Of a stretch of DNA of 37,694 bases, positions 9,874 to 18,899 are shown one piece after another. Source of the DNA: an uncultured Erysipelotrichaceae bacterium (lineage in GTDB: Bacteria; Bacillota_I; Bacilli_A; Erysipelotrichales; Erysipelotrichaceae); assembly GCA_946537835.1 (NCBI GenBank), contig CAMNGB010000005.1:1-37694 (forward strand). Reading direction: 5' to 3'. Position numbers and translations under genes: made by a program. Under the pieces are notes generated by a model that saw only the letters and a program-made list of their open reading frames with translations, was not told where the DNA came from and ran no database searches. Each line of letters begins with the position of its first letter. Within the stretch, counting starts at the first letter, position 1.

Positions 9874-10921
9874 CATTGATATTCATATGCATGATATTGC
9901 GGTAGCGTGACCCCGGGGTCCGCTCCAGTTCAAACGGTTCGCCCTCCGGCATCGGATAACGGTCGATGAAGGAACGGATCGTTTTCTTTTCGTCTTCCGA
10001 AAGTTCAAAGGAGAAGATCCGGTCATTGTCCTCGACATGACGGGAATTGCGCACGCCGATGACAGCAGCCGCTGCCATGTCCTGATCAAGGATGAACCTT
10101 GTGGCAATCTGGGAGATTCCCACACCATGGTTTCCGGCAATTTCTTTCAGCATCCCCAGCAGCTTCTGATATCCGTCCCAGCCCAGGGAGTCTTCAATGA
10201 TCTGCAGGTATTTGACCTGTGATCTTGTCTCCGGAACGATTTCCTCTCTTGTCTTTCCGATATAGCGCTCGGCCAGGAAGCCGCCGGCAAGGGTTCCGTA
10301 GCAGATCATCGGGATCTGATGCTCACGGCAGTATGCCTGCAGTGTCTTTTCCGGTCTTCTGTCGAAGAGGGAATACTGGGCCTGTACGGAGGCGATCGGA
10401 ATGCCGGCCTGTACCAGCAGATCCATATGTGCGGCATCGAAGTTGGTCAGCGATACACAGCGGATCTTGCCTTTTTCCTGCAGCTTTTTCAGATGCATGG
10501 CGGTTTCTGTCATGCCCGGAACATCATAGTCCCACCAGTGGAACTGCACGGCATCGAGCACATCCCGGTTCAGCCTGAGCAGGGAGCGGTCGATGATGCT
10601 TTCGGTGAAGGCAAAGTCAACCTTTGAGAGATATTCGAGATCCGGCACATACTTGGTATGGATCTGAATGTCTTCCTCACGGTAATCGCCGTTCTTCTTC
10701 AGGCGGGAAATGAATTCGCCGATGAACTCTTCGGCACCGGTATAGATGTCGGCACAGTCAAAGGTCGTAAAGCCTCTGTCCTTCAGCAGATAGAAGGCTT
10801 TCATGACATCGTCCATGTCCAGCGGACCGTTCAGGCTGTGTCCCAGGGATAATTGCCAGCAGCCGTTCAGTACCCGGCTGATGCTGTAGGAATCGGTGAG
10901 ATGATAGCGTTCGGCAGTCAT
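9857..10921 (-). CDS. Aldo/keto reductase
   Basis: GFTTFDCADIYTGAEEFIG, HTKYVPD, LDAVQFHWWDYD, IASVQAQYSLFDRRPE. Confidence 0.95.
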   Translation of the reverse strand: MTAERYHLTDSYSISRVLNGCWQLSLGHSLNGPLDMDDVMKAFYLLKDRGFTTFDCADIYTGAEEFIGEFISRLKKNGDYREEDIQIHTKYVPDLEYLSKVDFAFTESIIDRSLLRLNRDVLDAVQFHWWDYDVPGMTETAMHLKKLQEKGKIRCVSLTNFDAAHMDLLVQAGIPIASVQAQYSLFDRRPEKTLQAYCREHQIPMICYGTLAGGFLAERYIGKTREEIVPETRSQVKYLQIIEDSLGWDGYQKLLGMLKEIAGNHGVGISQIATRFILDQDMAAAAVIGVRNSRHVEDNDRIFSFELSEDEKKTIRSFIDRYPMPEGEPFELERTPGSRYRNIMHMNINEEEQS

Positions 10922-11262
10922 TCTTCTTCCTCCGTGTTCAGCGGAACAAGCGTCACTTCGCTGTGGCGAAAGACTCTTTTTCCGGTTCTTGTAATGCGGA
11001 ATCTGGCTCCGCAGTTGGGATCGGGGCAGGCGATCTCGCTGTCCGTATACATCCAGTCGTTTGTATCACTGACCCGCTGCTTGGCCGGAAGCAGGGGCAG
11101 CAGGGCGCTGAGGGCGTACATGGAAAAGCTCCCGGAATCGGGAAAGACAAGATTCTCTCCCTGAACCAGAAAGGATTCTCCTTCTTTGTGCGAACAGACA
11201 AACGGTCTGTCGCCGGCAATCGTTTCTACCTTGAGATCATAGAGTTCAAATGTATCATCCAT
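10918..11262 (-). CDS. TIGR04076-like family protein (small Cys-containing protein)
   Basis: Pattern MYALSALLPLLPAK...W.YTDSEIACPDPNCGARFRI resembles TIGR04076. 4-bp overlap with the AKR gene. Confidence 0.55.
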   Translation of the reverse strand: MDDTFELYDLKVETIAGDRPFVCSHKEGESFLVQGENLVFPDSGSFSMYALSALLPLLPAKQRVSDTNDWMYTDSEIACPDPNCGARFRITRTGKRVFRHSEVTLVPLNTEEEE

Positions 11263-11271
11263 GGCAATCTC

Positions 11272-12468
11272 CTACAGTTCTCTGAACTGTTTTCTGACGG
11301 AACGGTACAGCTCTTCCGCTCTGTGCACATCTTCGTCACTGCCGTTTCCGTAGCGCACCGGCAGCCAGAGCTGTCTGAGCTCGGATGCATCATGGCTTTT
11401 CAGCATGGCATCTGTCTTTGCGGCAATGACATCCGAGGCATCACTGCCGTCGGCACGGATCTGATATTTCTGCACCAGCTGCAGATATTTCCGGTAAAGG
11501 GTACGGATCCGTGAGGACGGATCACGGTCGTCATGACGGCGGCGGTGCGGCCGGGTGCTTTCCTTGGTGAAGGACAGGCCGGATTCTTCCCGTGTCCGCC
11601 GTTTCTTCATATGGCGGATGATCAGCCATGCCGCCAGGATGACGATCAGAACAGCGATCACCCTGACGAGGATCATCAGCCATGTCGTGTCGGTATGTTC
11701 GGTATAGAAGAATTCATAGTGTTCGTTATAGGAGCCGATTTCCTCGAAGAAGCCTTCGAAGGGGTTTTCGGCTTCACTGTGGGACACAGAGAATCCGGCA
11801 AACAGATCATAGATCGTCCGCAGCAGCCAGGTAACACCTTTGAGAAACAGCAGGATCGGCTGCAGCAGGATCTTCTGATAGACAAAGGTAACTGCCTTTT
11901 TCAGAAAATCTGCGAACGTTTCCGAAAGCAGTGCCCATATGATTCCCAGCATGGCCAGGGAAATGCCCGAGGAAAACAGCAGATACTGCCTGTCATTCTG
12001 CAGTTCCGGATTCTTCAGAAGCCTGAGCATGAAGGTGATCAGTGCCAGCCACAGCAGGAACACCGGCAGCGTCAGCGAGAAGAATGCCGATGCATTTTCC
12101 AGTGAGGAGAAAAGGGCAACTGCCGCATAGACAGCCGTGCCGGCAAGTGCTTCGCTTCTTGTCTGGTCATAGCTCATGCCATGAATATCGGCAAAGATCC
12201 GGGCAGAGACGTAAATGATCGGAACTGTCTTGCTCAGGATGCCGAGGCCTGAAAAATACGGCAGAAACAGCAGGGCCATCAGAAGCAGCGGGACAAATTT
12301 CAGTTGTTTTGCTTTTCTGTCACAGTATGACGAAATAAGAAGCGTCAGAATCGTCAGCAGGGAAAGGGCAGATGCCGGTCCGAAACCGGCCAGGAGCCAG
12401 CTGATTCCGAGCGTGCACAGATACAGCAGAATATGACGGAATGTCATCAGGAGTTCAGTCATGTTCAT
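11272..12468 (-). CDS. Multi-TM membrane protein with DUF4129-like C-terminus, third gene of a MoxR/DUF58 operon
   Basis: Hydrophobic N-terminal half, TM near residue 280, C-terminal LYRKYLQLVQKYQI...RAEELYRSVRKQ. Start chosen at MNMTELL. Confidence 0.7.
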   Translation of the reverse strand: MNMTELLMTFRHILLYLCTLGISWLLAGFGPASALSLLTILTLLISSYCDRKAKQLKFVPLLLMALLFLPYFSGLGILSKTVPIIYVSARIFADIHGMSYDQTRSEALAGTAVYAAVALFSSLENASAFFSLTLPVFLLWLALITFMLRLLKNPELQNDRQYLLFSSGISLAMLGIIWALLSETFADFLKKAVTFVYQKILLQPILLFLKGVTWLLRTIYDLFAGFSVSHSEAENPFEGFFEEIGSYNEHYEFFYTEHTDTTWLMILVRVIAVLIVILAAWLIIRHMKKRRTREESGLSFTKESTRPHRRRHDDRDPSSRIRTLYRKYLQLVQKYQIRADGSDASDVIAAKTDAMLKSHDASELRQLWLPVRYGNGSDEDVHRAEELYRSVRKQFREL

Positions 12469-13546
12469 TTCCTGCCTCCTTTGCCCATGCGGCACTGCCG
12501 ATGGTGAAGATTCTTGTATTCAGAAGCTGCTCATAGCGGCGGATCACATCCATGCTGTTTTCTGGATGGGGTGCGATATAGATATAGGAACGGACCTCAT
12601 CAAGATGTCCGAAGGTCCTGCTCAGAAGCGTTTCGGTGGAGATCGAAGATGTATGCACAGCCCGTCCCAGACTCTCCAGAACGGAATCACGGTGCACTCT
12701 GCCGATCCCGTCGGGAACGGCAGTTCTGCCCTTGATGCGGGGATTCATTTCGGCATTGGTATAGAAGCCGTAATAGATCCGGCGGTTTTCCAGGGATTCA
12801 ATGATGCTGCGGGCAATGCCGTAGCAGGCTTCGATTTCTTCCCGGCTGCCGCCGCTGATATCGACGATGACCGAGGCTTTCTGTTCGGCCGTATAGTCAT
12901 ATTGCTTGACCATCAGGGCATTTCTCCGCAGTGTTTCCGTCCAGGAGATGTCTTTCTGCGGCTCTGCTCCGGTATATTCGCGGAAGCCGGCGGTCAGGAT
13001 CGGATCGGGCATGATGAATCTGCGGACGGATAGGGAACCGAGATAGCCGCCGAAGCTCGGCTCGATGGCATCGATGGGCAGTGCCTTGGGATAGACGACC
13101 AGTTCTTCATCAGCCATGAAGGCTTCCGTGCGCTCGCGAAGACCGAACAGATCGCCGCAGCGGACCCTGGTCTTGCCGAGCAGATAGCGGCCGCGCTCAC
13201 CGATGGATGCCGTGACGCTGCGCTTTGCCTTCTGATGCGGCAGCAGGTACAGGGACTGCACCAGCACCCTGGTATCCTGGTCATATTCTTCATTCATGGC
13301 AGCTCTGGAATGATCGCTGCGGTAAACATTCAGTGCCCGCGGCACATATTCGTACAGGCGCAGAAACAGCAGAGGCAGCCATTTGTCATTTTCAAGAACG
13401 GTATCAATGCGGAATTCCTCATCGGGGTACACACAGGTCTTTTCCGGCCGGATGGCATAGGAAAACCCCCGAAAGCAGTCCCGCAGGCTGATTCTTTCGA
13501 GATAATAAAGAACAGCAATGACGATGATGAGGATCAGGATCCTCAT
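12455..13546 (-). CDS. DUF58 domain-containing protein
   Basis: N-terminal TM, RGRYLLGKTRVRCGDLFGLRER, FREYTGAEPQKDISWTETLRRNALMVKQYD (DUF58 signature). Follows MoxR. Confidence 0.88.
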   Translation of the reverse strand: MRILILIIVIAVLYYLERISLRDCFRGFSYAIRPEKTCVYPDEEFRIDTVLENDKWLPLLFLRLYEYVPRALNVYRSDHSRAAMNEEYDQDTRVLVQSLYLLPHQKAKRSVTASIGERGRYLLGKTRVRCGDLFGLRERTEAFMADEELVVYPKALPIDAIEPSFGGYLGSLSVRRFIMPDPILTAGFREYTGAEPQKDISWTETLRRNALMVKQYDYTAEQKASVIVDISGGSREEIEACYGIARSIIESLENRRIYYGFYTNAEMNPRIKGRTAVPDGIGRVHRDSVLESLGRAVHTSSISTETLLSRTFGHLDEVRSYIYIAPHPENSMDVIRRYEQLLNTRIFTIGSAAWAKEAGNEHD

Positions 13547-14481
13547 AGTGCCTCCAGCGGCACTTTGACACTTTCGAGTAACGACTGCACTCTGGCAGCG
13601 GCGTTGTCCATCGACATCGCCGAGCCGCCGATCCTGTGGGCGAGAACCGGAACAGCCAGATCCCTGACGTCTTCGGGAATGACATAGTCTCTTCCTTCCA
13701 GAGCCGCATGGGCCTGAGAGGCCGCATACAGGGCAATGCCGCCGCGGGTCGAAACGCCGATCGAAGCGGAATCGCGGCGGGAGGCAGTGATGATGTCCAT
13801 CATATAGTCAGTGACGGCATCGGAGACCCTGACAAGGCGCACCTGCTTTTTCAGTTCGGCAATTTCCTCAGCGGCAACGACCGGCTGAAGTTCATTGATG
13901 ATTTCTGCGACCGGCTTTCTGGAAATGACATTCTTTTCTTCTTCATAGGACATATAGCCCATCTTCAGACGCATGAAGAATCGGTCGATCTGGGCTTCCG
14001 GCAGGGCAAAGGTGCCGTAGCTTTCCAGCGGGTTCTCGGTCGCCATGACCATGAACGGTTCCTTCATCTGATAGGTAACGCCGTCGATGCTGACCTGACG
14101 CTCTTCCATCGCTTCCAGCATGGCTGCCTGGGTACGCGGCGTGGCACGGTTGATCTCATCGGCGAGAATGATCTCGGTAAACAGGGGACCGGGACGGAAT
14201 TCAAATTCCTGATTCTTCATATTATAGAAGTTGATGCCGGTCAGATCGGAAGGCAGCAGGTCCGGTGTGAACTGGATGCGGCGGAAATCACCGCCGATGC
14301 TTCTGGCAAAACTCCGCAGCAGCATCGTCTTGCCGGTACCCGGCACATCTTCCAGAAGGATATGTCCGGAACACAGGAAGCATTCCAGAACATGCAGGAT
14401 GACATCATCCTTGCCGAGAATGGCCTTGCGGCAGTTGTTCAGTATCTTTTCGCGGGCTGCGCGGAACAGTTCAGTATTCAT
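13543..14481 (-). CDS. MoxR family AAA+ ATPase
   Basis: GHILLEDVPGTGKTMLLRSFA (Walker A), FTEIILADEINRATPRTQAAMLEAMEERQV (Walker B). Start at MNTELF preceded by GGAG. Confidence 0.95.
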   Translation of the reverse strand: MNTELFRAAREKILNNCRKAILGKDDVILHVLECFLCSGHILLEDVPGTGKTMLLRSFARSIGGDFRRIQFTPDLLPSDLTGINFYNMKNQEFEFRPGPLFTEIILADEINRATPRTQAAMLEAMEERQVSIDGVTYQMKEPFMVMATENPLESYGTFALPEAQIDRFFMRLKMGYMSYEEEKNVISRKPVAEIINELQPVVAAEEIAELKKQVRLVRVSDAVTDYMMDIITASRRDSASIGVSTRGGIALYAASQAHAALEGRDYVIPEDVRDLAVPVLAHRIGGSAMSMDNAAARVQSLLESVKVPLEAL

Positions 14482-14586
14482 GTTGATCTCCGTTTCTTTT
14501 TTTCCGCATGTATTATACATGATTCGCGGATACTCTGAAAGCAGAGGGCTGTCAGCCGGATATGTGTCTGCCGGAAAGATTTTTCC

Positions 14587-14633
14587 GGTGTCAAGTAAAA
14601 ATCCTTGACACCGCAGTTCGTATCTCCTATAAT
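14587..14633 (+). promoter_or_regulatory. rpsP-operon promoter with overlapping 26-bp inverted repeat
   Basis: TTGACA (14605-14610), 17-bp spacer, TATAAT (14628-14633). Perfect 9-8-9 repeat GGTGTCAAG...CTTGACACC at 14587-14612. Confidence 0.85.
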
Positions 14634-14660
14634 CAGTCTCGTTGCAGGAGGTAAATAACC

Positions 14661-14945
14661 ATGGCAGTTAAATTACGTTTAAAGAGAATGGGTGCCAAGA
14701 AGGCTCCGAGATACCGTATCGTTGCGGCAGATTCCCGTTTCCCGAGAGACGGCCGCGATATCGAAACGATCGGCTGGATCAACCCGACAACTGAACCTGA
14801 AACAGTATTCGTTGATGCCGACAAGGCTCTCGAATGGCTGAGAAAAGGTGCACAGCCGTCTGACACTGTTCGCAATATCCTTTCCAAGCAGGGTGTCCTC
14901 AAGACATTCCACGACGAAAAGGCAGCCGCCAAGAAGAAGGCGTAA
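14661..14945 (+). CDS. rpsP: 30S ribosomal protein S16
   Basis: [32 protein letters not shown]. Confidence 0.98.
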   Translation: MAVKLRLKRMGAKKAPRYRIVAADSRFPRDGRDIETIGWINPTTEPETVFVDADKALEWLRKGAQPSDTVRNILSKQGVLKTFHDEKAAAKKKA

Positions 14946-14951
14946 TTCCGT

Positions 14952-15200
14952 ATGGCAGAACTGGATAAGGTGCTTCTTGACCTCGTCAGACCGATGGTTG
15001 AAAACCCGGAAAGCCTGGATGTCAGAACCATGCCCAGCCTGAATGAAAGGGAAATCATCCTTCATGTCTATGCGACCAATGATGATATTGCCCGCCTCAT
15101 CGGCAGAAAGGGCAGCATGGCATCGGCGCTCCGCCAGGTCATGTCAGTTGCGTCACACGCGGAAGATAAAAAAGTTACGATCAAATTCGAACAGATCTAG
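14952..15200 (+). CDS. khpA: KH domain RNA-binding protein KhpA (YlqC)
   Basis: LIGRKGSMASALRQVM KH loop; position between rpsP and rimM. Confidence 0.92.
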   Translation: MAELDKVLLDLVRPMVENPESLDVRTMPSLNEREIILHVYATNDDIARLIGRKGSMASALRQVMSVASHAEDKKVTIKFEQI

Positions 15201-15242
15201 GATGCGGATTCGCATCCTTTTCTGAATTGCAGGAGGTTACCC

Positions 15243-15752
15243 ATGGCATATATAAGAATCGGAAAAATCGTCAATACCCACGGCATTAAAGGTGAACTGA
15301 AGATTGCCAGCGAATCGGACTTTGACGATATCCGCTATCGGAAAGGAAATACCGTATATCTGAAAACAGAGGACGGATATGTTCCGTTTGAAGTGGCATC
15401 CTTCCGTATCCACAAGGGCTTTCCGCTTGTCTCCTTCAGGGGGCTGGCCGATATCAATGCCGTTGAACAGTACAAGGGACTGCCCGTATATATTGATGAA
15501 AAGGACCGCCAGGAACTGCCGGAAGGCGAATACTACCGCGATCAGCTGACCGGTCTGCAGGCGGTTGATGAAGACGGCACGGCCATCGGGGAAGTCACTG
15601 CGGTTGAAGAGACAATGGGAGCCCAGAACAACCTGCGCATCCGCAGTGCGGAAGGAAAGGAATATCTGGTGCCCAACGTTCCGGCATTTATTGCAAAGGT
15701 GGATCTTGAAGAGGGCATCATTGTCATCCGCCGCATTGAGGGACTGTTATGA
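15243..15752 (+). CDS. rimM: 16S rRNA processing protein RimM
   Basis: IRIGKIVNTHGIKGELKI, YYRDQLTGLQAV, LVPNVPAFIAKVDLEEGIIVIR. Confidence 0.97.
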   Translation: MAYIRIGKIVNTHGIKGELKIASESDFDDIRYRKGNTVYLKTEDGYVPFEVASFRIHKGFPLVSFRGLADINAVEQYKGLPVYIDEKDRQELPEGEYYRDQLTGLQAVDEDGTAIGEVTAVEETMGAQNNLRIRSAEGKEYLVPNVPAFIAKVDLEEGIIVIRRIEGLL

Positions 15753-16468
15753 AGATCACGATCCTGACCCTGTTTCCGGAAATGTTTGAAGACATGTTCA
15801 GGACATCGGTGATCGGCAGGGCAGTTGAAAAAGGCATTGCCGAAGTGGAGCTGGTGCAGATCCGTGACTTCACGACAGATAAGCACAGACATGTCGATGA
15901 TACGCCGTTCGGCGGCGGCAAGGGCATGGTCATGAAATGCCAGCCGGTGCTGGATGCCCTGGCAAGTGTCAGAACCGATGACTCCTATGTCATCATGACC
16001 AGTCCGGCCGGAAACCGCTTTGACCAGCAGAAGGCCCATGAATTTGCCGGAAAAGACCATCTGGTCATTCTCTGCGGCCATTATGAAGGCATGGACTACC
16101 GCATCAATTCCCATGTCGATGAACTGGTATCGATCGGTGACTATGTCCTGACCGGCGGCGAGCTGCCGGCAATGGTCATGAGCGATGCCGTGATCCGGCT
16201 GCTCAAGGGCAGCCTGGCCGAAGGCAGTGCCGAAGAAGAATCGCATGAAAACGGACTTCTTGAATATCCCCAGTACACCCAGCCGGCTGACTACAACGGC
16301 GACCGGGTGCCGGAAGTGCTCCTGTCGGGCAACCATGCCAGGATCCGGGAATGGCGCATTCTGCAGTCCCTCAGACTGACGGAAAAGATGCGTCCGGACC
16401 TGTATGAAAAGCATGAACTGACGGATGAAGAACAGAAGATCCTGAAGAAAGCGGAAAAGGAAGACTGA
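15749..16468 (+). CDS. trmD: tRNA (guanine-N1)-methyltransferase
   Basis: MKITILTLFPEMFEDMF, VDDTPFGGGKGMVMK, CGHYEGMDYRI, SIGDYVLTGGELPAM. Confidence 0.98.
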   Translation: MKITILTLFPEMFEDMFRTSVIGRAVEKGIAEVELVQIRDFTTDKHRHVDDTPFGGGKGMVMKCQPVLDALASVRTDDSYVIMTSPAGNRFDQQKAHEFAGKDHLVILCGHYEGMDYRINSHVDELVSIGDYVLTGGELPAMVMSDAVIRLLKGSLAEGSAEEESHENGLLEYPQYTQPADYNGDRVPEVLLSGNHARIREWRILQSLRLTEKMRPDLYEKHELTDEEQKILKKAEKED

Positions 16469-16598
16469 ACCCTGACGGGATTCCGACTTCCTTTTTTCTT
16501 TTTTTCTCAATCAATTGTAGGAAATGCAACAGAACCCATGATTCTGCGTTATAATAGATTAAAATAAACCTGCATAAAAAGGTTAGGGGTAAAGGGAT

Positions 16599-17411
16599 AT
16601 GGAATATATTGACCGCAAGGATACACATCTGAAATATCATCGGCTGATGCAGTTTTTCGGCTGGCCGCTGCTGATCATCATCCACGGCCTGGAAATCGCA
16701 ACCTGTGTTTCAACAGTCTTCAATTTCAAGCTGCCGTGGCCGACCGATTTCATGACACAGGCCCAGCAGTTCATCACGACGCTGTCCAAAGGTGCAATCA
16801 CACCGATTCTGACATCGGTGATTCTGATCATTCTGGCCCTGATCTTCATGGTTCTGGAATTCTATACCTGGATCGGTTCCTTCAAATGGCGCAAGTACAG
16901 CTACCGCAGCTGGATGATCGTTCTGTTCTTCACATTCCTGGAAGTGATCGGGCTGGCAGTACTGACGGAACTCTTTATCGTACGCGGAACCGGACTGTCC
17001 ATTCTGTTCGGACAGCAGGCGACCGGTGCGCTGCGCGGCAAGATCGTTCTCTGCATCCGCATCATTGTCGTGCTGTTTGTTCTGCTGGCATCCCTGATTC
17101 TCTGGCTGAACTTCATCTACTGGCACAAGCGCAGAAAGCTCTATTCAAATGAAGACTTCTATGAAGAAGACGAAAACGTTCAGGAATACGGCCGTCCGGA
17201 AGTAACATCTTCGATCCAGCCGCTGCCGCAGGAAACACCGAAGCCGGCTGCCGAAGCACCGAAACCGGAACCGGAACTGACAATGCCTGAACCGGCACCG
17301 CAGACATCACCGGAAACGATCGTTCTGGAAATGCCTGAAAAGGCAAACTTCATCGATGCCGACGGTGACGGCGTTGCCGACGATGTAGTCGGAGACATCG
17401 GCAATAAATAA
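16599..17411 (+). CDS. Hypothetical multi-TM membrane protein with Pro/Glu-rich tail ending in DADGDGVADD
   Basis: Four hydrophobic segments followed by PQETPKPAAEAPKPEPELTMPEPAPQ...DADGDGVADDVVGDI. No family recognised. Confidence 0.75.
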   Translation: MEYIDRKDTHLKYHRLMQFFGWPLLIIIHGLEIATCVSTVFNFKLPWPTDFMTQAQQFITTLSKGAITPILTSVILIILALIFMVLEFYTWIGSFKWRKYSYRSWMIVLFFTFLEVIGLAVLTELFIVRGTGLSILFGQQATGALRGKIVLCIRIIVVLFVLLASLILWLNFIYWHKRRKLYSNEDFYEEDENVQEYGRPEVTSSIQPLPQETPKPAAEAPKPEPELTMPEPAPQTSPETIVLEMPEKANFIDADGDGVADDVVGDIGNK

Positions 17412-17420
17412 TCAGAAACA

Positions 17421-17455
17421 AAAGATCCTGCGGTTCATTCCGCGGGATCTTTTTC
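17421..17455. terminator. Bidirectional intrinsic terminator between convergent genes
   Basis: AAAGATCCTGCGG ttcatt CCGCGGGATCTTT with T-runs on both strands. Confidence 0.8.
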
Positions 17456-17950
17456 TGTCTGGCTTTCAAAGTAGCGTTCCAGATACATTTTGTGGGCAAT
17501 GGTGATGATGACATTGCGGGTCATGTGCTCCAGCTCCGTATCCGTTTCCATGTTCACGGACAGCTGCGGTCCGCTGAAGGAAGACAGGATCTGATGCAGA
17601 AGGGTACGGAAGCGGTCATAGACATCTTTCGTCGCTATGCCGGTGCGCTGCACATCGTCGATCAGCATCCTTACATGATCGATCGAAATGACCGTCTTGG
17701 TCAGGGCGATCATCAGCAGCATCGCGATCTGATCGCGTGTATACCGCTTCTTGTTGACGCGGGCGATCAGTTTCTGCTTGGCATAGTTGGAGATCATGGA
17801 AGGGGTGACTGTCATTTCCGGAAAGTCATCCATAAAGGAATTCATGTATTTGGCTACCTGATCAAGATACAGTCCGACATCCGGAATCTCATGATAGGCA
17901 GGCAGTCTGAAGCGCGACAGGGCTTCATGGATCTGATTGTTTTCACTCAT
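17435..17950 (-). CDS. DUF1836 domain-containing (MerR-like HTH) protein
   Basis: VTPSMISNYAKQKLIARVNKKRYTRDQIAMLLMIALTKTVISIDHV matches the DUF1836 pattern. Confidence 0.85.
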   Translation of the reverse strand: MSENNQIHEALSRFRLPAYHEIPDVGLYLDQVAKYMNSFMDDFPEMTVTPSMISNYAKQKLIARVNKKRYTRDQIAMLLMIALTKTVISIDHVRMLIDDVQRTGIATKDVYDRFRTLLHQILSSFSGPQLSVNMETDTELEHMTRNVIITIAHKMYLERYFESQTEKDPAE

Positions 17951-18003
17951 GGTTTCATTATAGCAGTGCTTTCATAAGCGTCAAACAGTAATGCCCGTAT
18001 CTC

Positions 18004-18066
18004 TTGACAGGTTTTTAAAAAACCGATAATATAATCTTGACTATAGGGTTATCAAAAACCGATAAG
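18004..18066 (+). promoter_or_regulatory. Divergent promoter region with duplicated 12-bp motif AAAAACCGATAA
   Basis: AAAAACCGATAA at 18018-18029 and 18054-18065. TTGACA 18004-18009 and TTGACT 18037-18042 upstream of each copy. Confidence 0.5.
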
Positions 18067-18093
18067 AGAGACAACAGAAACCGGAGGTGTTCT

Positions 18094-18801
18094 ATGACTG
18101 TACTGCATAAATCGGATACTGTCAGTGAAGCGATCCTGAAAGCAGGTCAATTCCGGCTCAAGGATCCATGGAGTGCGATAACGCATCTGGCCGGATTCCT
18201 GGCAGCGATCGTTGCCATGCCGATGCTGATGCTGAAAGGCTATCTGGCACAGAATTCCCCGTCATCCATGATTTCCTATATGATCTACATGCTCAGCATG
18301 ATCCTGCTTTACGGCGCATCCGCATCCTACCATTCCTTCAATATCAGTGAGAAGGCAAACATGATTCTCAAGAAGATCGATCATCTGTCCATCTTCCTGC
18401 TGATTGCCGGCACCTATACACCGGTATGCTTGATTGCCCTCGATCAGCCGCACGGCTATTATCTGCTGGCGGCGGTATGGACGATCGCGCTGGCGGGCAT
18501 CATCTTCAAGCTGTTCTACGTGACATGTCCGAAATGGGTGTCATCCGTAATCTATACTGCCATGGGGTGGGTATGCATATTCTGCCTGCCGCAGCTGCTG
18601 CACAATCTCAGCAGCGGTGCCTTCTTCTGGCTGCTGGCCGGAGGCATTCTCTATTCGGTCGGAGCAGTCTTCTATGCAATCAGGCCGAAATGGCTGGATC
18701 ATCCGCATTTCGGCAATCACGAAGTATTCCACTGCTTTGTTCTGGCCGGAAGCATCTGCCACTTCATTGTCGTGTGCGGCTTCCTGACCATGATCGGATG
18801 A
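18094..18801 (+). CDS. Hemolysin III family (PAQR-like) membrane protein
   Basis: DPWSAITHLAGFLAA, SASYHSF, DHLSIFLLIAGTYTPVCL, HPHFGNHEVFHCFVLAGSICHF. GGAGG before ATG 18094. Confidence 0.93.
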   Translation: MTVLHKSDTVSEAILKAGQFRLKDPWSAITHLAGFLAAIVAMPMLMLKGYLAQNSPSSMISYMIYMLSMILLYGASASYHSFNISEKANMILKKIDHLSIFLLIAGTYTPVCLIALDQPHGYYLLAAVWTIALAGIIFKLFYVTCPKWVSSVIYTAMGWVCIFCLPQLLHNLSSGAFFWLLAGGILYSVGAVFYAIRPKWLDHPHFGNHEVFHCFVLAGSICHFIVVCGFLTMIG

Positions 18802-18814
18802 GATAAGAAACAGC

Positions 18815-18855
18815 GATCAGTGACGCAGACCTCGGGAAGGCCTGCGTTTTTCTTT
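18815..18855 (+). terminator. Intrinsic terminator after the hemolysin III gene
   Basis: CGCAGACCT cggga AGGCCTGCG TTTTTCTTT. Confidence 0.7.
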
Positions 18856-18899
18856 CTCTGTACATGCTGAAGTGTTACAATGCTTTCCGGGGTATTGAT

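Noticed and set aside
13636-14538. 300-aa plus-strand ORF opposite moxR
   Set aside because: Antisense to a clear AAA+ MoxR gene; no domain or RBS.
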